A DNA stretch of 64,000 bases from Platycnemis pennipes (Eukaryota; Arthropoda; Insecta; Odonata; Platycnemididae): positions 27,103,773-27,167,772 of the forward strand of contig OW121850.1 in the NCBI GenBank assembly GCA_933228895.1, given 5' to 3'. How positions within the stretch are numbered: the stretch's first letter is position 1; every line of letters begins with the position of its first letter. Positions 58,451-64,000 of the stretch are shown here, piece after piece. A program made the position numbers and the translations under genes. The notes under the pieces are model-generated. The model had not been told where the DNA came from, did no database searches, and saw only the letters and a list, made by a program, of their open reading frames with translations.

Positions 58451-59845
58451 TGAGGGGGCAAAAGAACATATTTCAATGTGTGGAGAATGACTTCGGGTAA
58501 AACGATCGTTAACGTCGCGCGCGCAACGGTAGAGTGTATCGCTATTGATTTTAATCGCCACAAAGCGATAAAAAATACACACTTGAACTGGACGGATACG
58601 ATCGAGGGAAATCTGCTCACCTTTTGGCGTCCAAAACACAAATTCGCTTCCAGTGTGAAAGGAGCTGCTGATACATCAAATCTGAATGATTTTTTTGGAT
58701 AAGTAATTCCGAGTTTTAATGGCAGATATAGCCAATGCCATCAAAGTAGAGTTTTCCGTTTCACAGATTTTTTTCGATTTCACGTGCTCTTTATTTTAAT
58801 TGAATTGCACATACTGACATCTGGTATTCCCAGGATGATTGCCCAGTCTGCTTCACAATTGAGTTGCTTGGAATGTAATTGTTCACATAATTTTTACCCT
58901 TATAACTAAACTAGCATCAAATTAAAACATACATTAAGGAAGTCATTTATTTTCTACCTTTTTCACCAACGACAAATTACTTGGATTTGATTTCCAATCA
59001 TGTCATAGAAGCGAAGTATTTTAAGAATAATAAAAATGTCAATAACGACATAACTATTATCAAAAACATACATACAGTTAAAAGAATGTCGTAAATTGGT
59101 TCACGGTGTCCTTAAGGACTAGAAAAACGTAATTTTAAATGCATCTTTAGGGTATAAAATGTGTAAAACAGTGATATCTACCCTCTAACACTCAAAACCG
59201 CAAGGCGAGACGAAGAATAAAGTTGTTGTTTGGGTCAAATTTACCAGTCTTGATTATGGCTTTAATTAAAGCATAAAATATATATGCCAGGAGATAATAA
59301 TTTAAACAGAGTTCAAAAAACTAATTTCATGAAATATCGCGAAATGCCTAACCATAACGCCAGCATTTCTTAAAACAGTTAATTAAATAACGATCAGAGT
59401 GAATATAACCTTCCGAGTGTTAATTGGTTCCGCATTGGAACATGGATGGATACTTACCGGTCGCATCAATCTATCATAAAGACCATTGTGTTAAAAAATA
59501 AGCAGAAAAGTTAAAATTATTCCCTTAGTTTTTGCAAGACGCTTACTCTGCCTTTAATTTCATTATGCTACGGATGCACACAAAGAAGCGCAATAATAAT
59601 TTACGCTATTTTTTTTAAATTACAATGTAATTTATAACCCAGTTATTTTTGTGGACGGGTCATATAGGTTAAAGCGAAGCATGACATTTGTTCATTGAGC
59701 TATCATCTATCTTTCAAAGTAAAGCGATGAAGAAACTGCATTTATGTGCATAGATGGCGATTTTTACAAACAGTAACCCTGTTTATCATACCTTTCATTT
59801 AGAGTCTTCCAGGTTTGAGAAAATCGTGTGTAATTTTGATTAAAG
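58451..59845. other. AT-rich stretch without recognised genes
   Basis: Nothing supported. Confidence 0.3.
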
Positions 59846-59848
59846 GCA

Positions 59849-60104
59849 TCATTGTTCATCAAAAATGGTTCCAGGAGAAGGACTTTGGATATAGTTATTC
59901 ATTGTAGCAGGCTTTAAGCCTTCGATATTTAGATGAAAATCTGCTGCAACGTAAATTGCAGTTGAATGCGTGAATGTTATGAACGGGATCCCTTCCGTGA
60001 AATAGACGATTGAATTCATCAAAGCCCGGAACGATGGACTTCCGTTTCTCGCGCACTTCCACTCCAACCACCGGGACGTGTGGTTGGAAGGTGAGATGGC
60101 GCAT
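59849..60104 (-). CDS. Overlapping unassigned open frames
   Basis: Two minus-strand phases are open across the same roughly 200 bp just outside the next GC island. One reads FNRLFHGRDPVHNIHAF and SRFSSKYRRLKACYN; the other reads NSIVYFTEGIPFITFTHSTA and ADFHLNIEGLKPATM. Both are balanced in composition, but they cannot both be real. No family is recognised. This may be an exon, a transposon scrap or chance. Confidence 0.12.
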
Positions 60105-60790
60105 ATCGTTCGGGTGGGGAAGTGTAGTTCAATAGGACCAGGCCCTGAAATATCGACACATAACGGGATCCGCCAGCAAGGAAGCAGGAAAGGTGGGGGG
60201 GGGGGGATTTTTTGGAGGGAGAGGGGGGATTCTTGGGGAATTCGCGTTGGCTGGTGGGAGAGGGAGGGAGAGGGGCGAAGGAACATTCCTGGGGTCTGTC
60301 GGAGGTGGTGAGGGAGCGAGGAGGGTGAAACCTGCCGAGCGAACGTATCATCGGATCACATTATGGACTGGATGAGAATCAGATGGAAGACGGGGAGTGA
60401 TGGAGGCTGGGTGGAGGAAGGAAAGGAGAGTTACCTCCGGAGATGATGTTTAGATAGGGATGATAGCGGCGGGGGTGGCATTGATGGAGCGGGCCCTGGG
60501 GGTGGGGAGGAGGAAGGAAGCGTTATGAAGCAGGGAGAGGTGGGGGGGTTGTCGAGTTTGGGCGACTGAATCCTGATCGCTTTAAATGGATGGAAGGGCG
60601 AGCCGTTCCGTGCCCTGGAAAATTGAGCACATTTACACGTCAGCTCTGCGCTGCAAGCAGAAGCCTCGGGGATGAGCCACGCTGGGCGCAGTTGCACGTG
60701 ATTGATCGTGAGTGCATGCCGTGCGTCGGAATATCCCCCCCGCCCCCCCCTCCCGAGAGCTAGTCACCCAATATGTCGGTTGGTGAAGAG
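60060..60790. other. GC-rich island with G12 and C-runs
   Basis: Twelve consecutive G at 60195-60206, G/A-rich to 60560, then C-runs at 60735-60753. Frames on both strands are low-complexity. Confidence 0.55.
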
Positions 60791-62085
60791 ACGCATTCAG
60801 GCGAGGACTGCATAAGGGAAGCTAGGGAACGGAAAAATAATCTGTCGGCAAGAAACATTATTTTCCATAAATCCTATTATTAAATTCGCACCATAGGAAC
60901 TTCATCATTTCTACCCGTAGCGAAGGGAATAAGCGTCCATCAGGCCATATCTAGTATTGGACCTGCTTTTTTCCTGGCCAAAACCACAAGAAAGTCAAAT
61001 TTTAACTTGACGGGGCCGCATTTGCACAACTCGTTTTACTACAAACGTAGGAAATAATTTTCTCATTGGAATAGTTTCCCCATTTTTTAAACGATGTATT
61101 TAGTGACCTGACCTGTATTCAGGAAGAGGTTGACGGAGAGAAGAGAATATTGCCATCGAACTGTGATGGTACATCGCCCACTTGAATAAGTCATCACTGA
61201 AAAGCTTATTCTCAATTGAGAAATAACATTGAGGTGTGCACATGCTAAATTAATCCCTCAGTAAATACCTACAATTAAATTCTCATAACAAAGCCAAAAA
61301 TTTTTTCCCATCTGACAATAAGTGCGATTAATAAGGTAAAACTGAAATGCAATACTGGCTTTGTTACATGCTGACTCCATTTTAGAGCAAAATGTTGAAA
61401 ATCCAATGCCTGTGATCATTAAACAAAACAGAAAAATCCCTCCAATTCTTCGAAAACAAAAACTTTTTTAAAATAAAAAAAAATATAAGGGAGAAATTCT
61501 ATGTTTAGGGAGTGTTAAGTTTAAGAAATGTACCGTTTTAGCGTTAGATGAGCGAATATTTTCTCAGTTATATACAAGTAAATTTTTAAGGCGTACCATT
61601 CAACAACTGTTATAACTTTCTATTCACGCTCTCCATCCAAAAAAATTCATGGTATTTTATGCATGTACTCGGGGAATCCATCCGAACAACATTTCACTCC
61701 GGCAGAGGTTGCAGCGTTTGTCTCTAGGGACAAAATTTACTTTCCAGAATTCCCAAAGACAACTCGTCTTCTAAGCCAACGCTGTAAAGGGATCAGAGCC
61801 TTTGACTCAGACATTTTGCATGCTTTGTCCGATGGTTATAAATGCAGACGTGGAATTTAATTTTGCAGAAAGAGCGAAAGGGTGTAAAACATCTTGAGAA
61901 ATTGGGGCTTAAAAGACGGACGACCGACATCACTTTCTTTCTTTCAAGATTCCGTTCTTCTCCTATGGGAGACTAAGCGAAGAGATGCTGTACGTGGCCC
62001 TGTTCAGCCGAGGGGAAAATCCGACGGAAAACATTTGCGCTGTCCGCGAGCAAAATTGTGATTTCTCATCCGTGCTCTGCCTGCG
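60791..62085. other. AT-rich stretch without recognised genes
   Basis: Nothing supported. Confidence 0.3.
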
Positions 62086-62290
62086 AACCTCAAACCTACG
62101 GATGCCTTGACTTCCTCCCCCCTCTCCTCTGGCGCGAGCGTTGCTCGCGGTTATTTGCCAAGCAGAAGGTCAGAAGGAGTTTGCGTGGGAGGAGAATATG
62201 GATGCGTGGGGGGAGGGGATAGCTCAACACCCAAGCAAGCAGGATTTGCCTTGGCGTGGGAGGTGCTCTCTCGAGAGCAATAGATAACTG
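62086..62290. other. Small GC-rich patch
   Basis: C/T-rich then G-rich (GATGCGTGGGGGGAGGGGAT near 62200). It contains the palindrome GCTCTCTCGAGAGC at 62263-62276. Confidence 0.4.
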
Positions 62291-62462
62291 TCCTCACGGA
62301 TTACTTTCACAGGACAGCCGGAGCTCTGTGAAGATTAGACTGACGGAGAGAAAACGAGTGTGCCTTCTTCCATATGCATCTAGGTACTTTGAAAGAGAGT
62401 TACCAGGGCAACAAGTGCTAAGAATTATAATAATATAATAATATTAGTAATAAGATAATGCC

Positions 62463-62561
62463 GGGTAACCACCTATCCACCGGTGGCTACCCTTAGGCGC
62501 GACCCCTCTCGAGTCTCCGGCAATTATGACGGCGACTAAACCTAATGCTAGCCGGAGACTC
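62463..62561. repeat. Two consecutive hairpins between ATA-rich tracts
   Basis: Hairpin 1 pairs GGGTAACCACC (62463-62473) with GGTGGCTACCC (62482-62492), with one mismatch. Hairpin 2 pairs GAGTCTCCGGC (62511-62521) with GCCGGAGACTC (62551-62561) perfectly. ATAATA-type tracts lie on both sides (62427-62455 and 62580-62600). A TTTATTACTCC segment after the right tract, read inversely, gives AATAAA plus an ATT-repeat tail, as at some non-LTR 3' ends. Confidence 0.45.
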
Positions 62562-62604
62562 GGAGGTGGAAGTTACAAATAGTAACAAAAATAATAATAA
62601 GTTT

Positions 62605-63765
62605 ATTACTCCATACACAAATTACATTTCAATACCAAATGTAGAGTAATTTTAGGTGGCCTTGAAGGAGAATACCATCAAATAATAATACATTATGCTT
62701 TACTTAAACATACATATAGCTCGCTTAGTGATACCATGACATTATCTTAACAATATAAGTGCGTATCTTAAAAGCTACTTACAAACAGTCTATAAAAACT
62801 ACTAAAAAAACTACGCTACTTACAAACAGTATTTATAAATCATTTACATTGATTATTTACAACAATATTTGCTCTACCTCTCTAATATAAGTGAATTGTA
62901 AATTAAGTACTTGTACCTACTCAAAGCTATTTACCTATAATATAAAACAAAACCTACAAGGGTACGAGATGAAATTCGCCCTCATTATCATTCACCATTG
63001 TTTTGTAAATAAGGGCTTAATTTCATGTTTGGGGATGCATCTAGATTTTGTTTTATCCGTGAAGTCGTGGCCTGTTTGAACTAAGTTCAATAACTAAATG
63101 TTCGTCAGTCGCTCGGAAGTTTATGAGTACTCCAAGTAGTAAACTGTGCCTATCTCATTGTACGTGTGCGCCCGCTAAGGGATTCCCTTCTCGTCATCGA
63201 CCAAAGTCAATGGAAAAAGTGAAATGATTAAATTTTTTAATTTTGTAGATTAATTAAACGGAGTGATATTCTGTTTTTTGATAATACTGTTTTTGATGTT
63301 TTTGCTAGTCATTTCAGTTGTGACGTGAGTGTGAATTGTTAGTGAAGTAAATGTTTCCTGGTCCTTTGGAACTCATTACTTTAATATTTATAACAAATAA
63401 TCATAATCAATAGTTGGTACTCCCAAGTTTGATACAACGTAGTCATCAACTCATCTTATTATCGGCTAACCTCTTCATCTTACCCAACTTCTCCGGTATT
63501 AATTACTGTCATTGAGATTTATGTGCTGCATTTGGAAGAAGCTGCTTGCTGAAATATTTTAAACTTCCTTTCCTTCACCATTATAAATGTTTCATATTTT
63601 GTTCTTCTTTCTGTATAAATTATCTCTTTGTAACAATACAATCTCTTTGTAATTGATGCTCGAGCAAAAATGCCTCCATCTTGGACTTTTCCTTTACGTG
63701 ACGACAAAGGGCCAAAGCCATTTCCTTGAACTGCATTTTATGCATTAAGTATATTCTTATGCATA
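62605..63765. other. AT-rich stretch without recognised genes
   Basis: Nothing supported. Confidence 0.3.
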
Positions 63766-63772
63766 TATTTTG

Positions 63773-63924
63773 GTAACCAGTAAAAATACATTGCCTAGGA
63801 GGGAGATTCAAAGAGGATCAGTATGCAATGGTAATGTTATTAGACCAAAATATCTAATAACATTACCATTGCATACTGATCCTCTTTGAATCTCCTTCCT
63901 AGGCAATGTATTTTTACTGGTTAC
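63773..63924. repeat. Large hairpin: 71-bp inverted arms, 10-nt loop
   Basis: 63773-63843 and 63854-63924 are reverse complements with a single mismatch (AGGAGGGAG against AGGAAGGAG). The loop ACCAAAATAT (63844-63853) is itself the exact reverse complement of ATATTTTGGT at 63765-63774, which overlaps the left edge of the structure. Transcribed, it would form one long double-stranded stem. There is no target-site duplication, so a transposon origin is not shown. A fold-back assembly artefact must be considered. Confidence 0.9.
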
Positions 63925-64000
63925 TTTCTTCAGCATACTGCTTTGGAATGATCTTCCAGCAAAGTTGGTATTTTCAAGCCATTCTTCCCGATTTTTTCGT

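Noticed and set aside
1..64000. CRISPR arrays, operons and bacterial defence systems
   Set aside because: No regularly spaced repeats with unique spacers and no prokaryotic gene organisation; all evidence points to an arthropod nuclear genome.

Overview
The window looks like intergenic or intronic DNA of an arthropod, most likely an insect. It is AT-rich, has no operon structure, ribosome binding sites or long intact host-like reading frames, and is full of decayed transposons typical of insect genomes: RTE- and CR1-type non-LTR retrotransposons, Penelope-like elements, mariner and IS630/Tc1-type DNA transposons, piggyBac-type TTAA ends and a tRNA-derived SINE. I recognise no host protein-coding gene and no functional RNA gene. 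The species cannot be named from sequence alone.

Layout. 0-11 kb: a Penelope-like GIY-YIG fragment at the left edge, then AT-rich DNA broken by GC-rich, strand-skewed islands. 11.7-16.6 kb: a retrotransposon cluster holding an RTE reverse transcriptase pseudogene (11759-12982), the 3' end of a CR1 element (13900-14552), an inverted RTE 3' end (15141-15412) and a Penelope-like locus with partly inverted terminal repeats, a GIY-YIG frame and a hammerhead-like motif (15413-16560). 16.9-23.4 kb: a GC island, structured degenerate repeats (about 18.06-18.42 kb) and a dispersed palindrome (20886-20947). 23.4-26.9 kb: a nested DNA transposon. TTAA-bounded piggyBac-like ends (23449-26922) enclose a 2,180-bp TA-flanked IS630/Tc1-type element with 579-bp inverted repeats and a truncated transposase. 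28.7-37 kb: RTE and CR1 remnants, a Penelope-like RT plus GIY-YIG pseudogene (30930-32060, minus), a 281/287-bp tandem duplication, a large G-rich island and a complete SINE with a 12-bp target duplication (36190-36523). 37.7-38.3 kb: an unassigned frame broken by only two stops. 44.8-46.7 kb: a 41-bp tandem repeat upstream of a TATA-like site, then a full-length mariner with a dead transposase. 49.5-54.5 kb: RTE fragments and shuffled segmental duplications. 54.9-64 kb: AT-rich DNA with snap-back hairpins, ending with a 71-bp-arm hairpin at 63773-63924.

No pathway links these features. They form a record of insertion, nesting, nonsense decay and local template-switch rearrangement. The parts most worth a second look are the Penelope locus, the nested transposon, the large hairpins and the unassigned broken frame at 37745-38263. 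Family assignments come from recognised motifs read by eye. No database search was possible.
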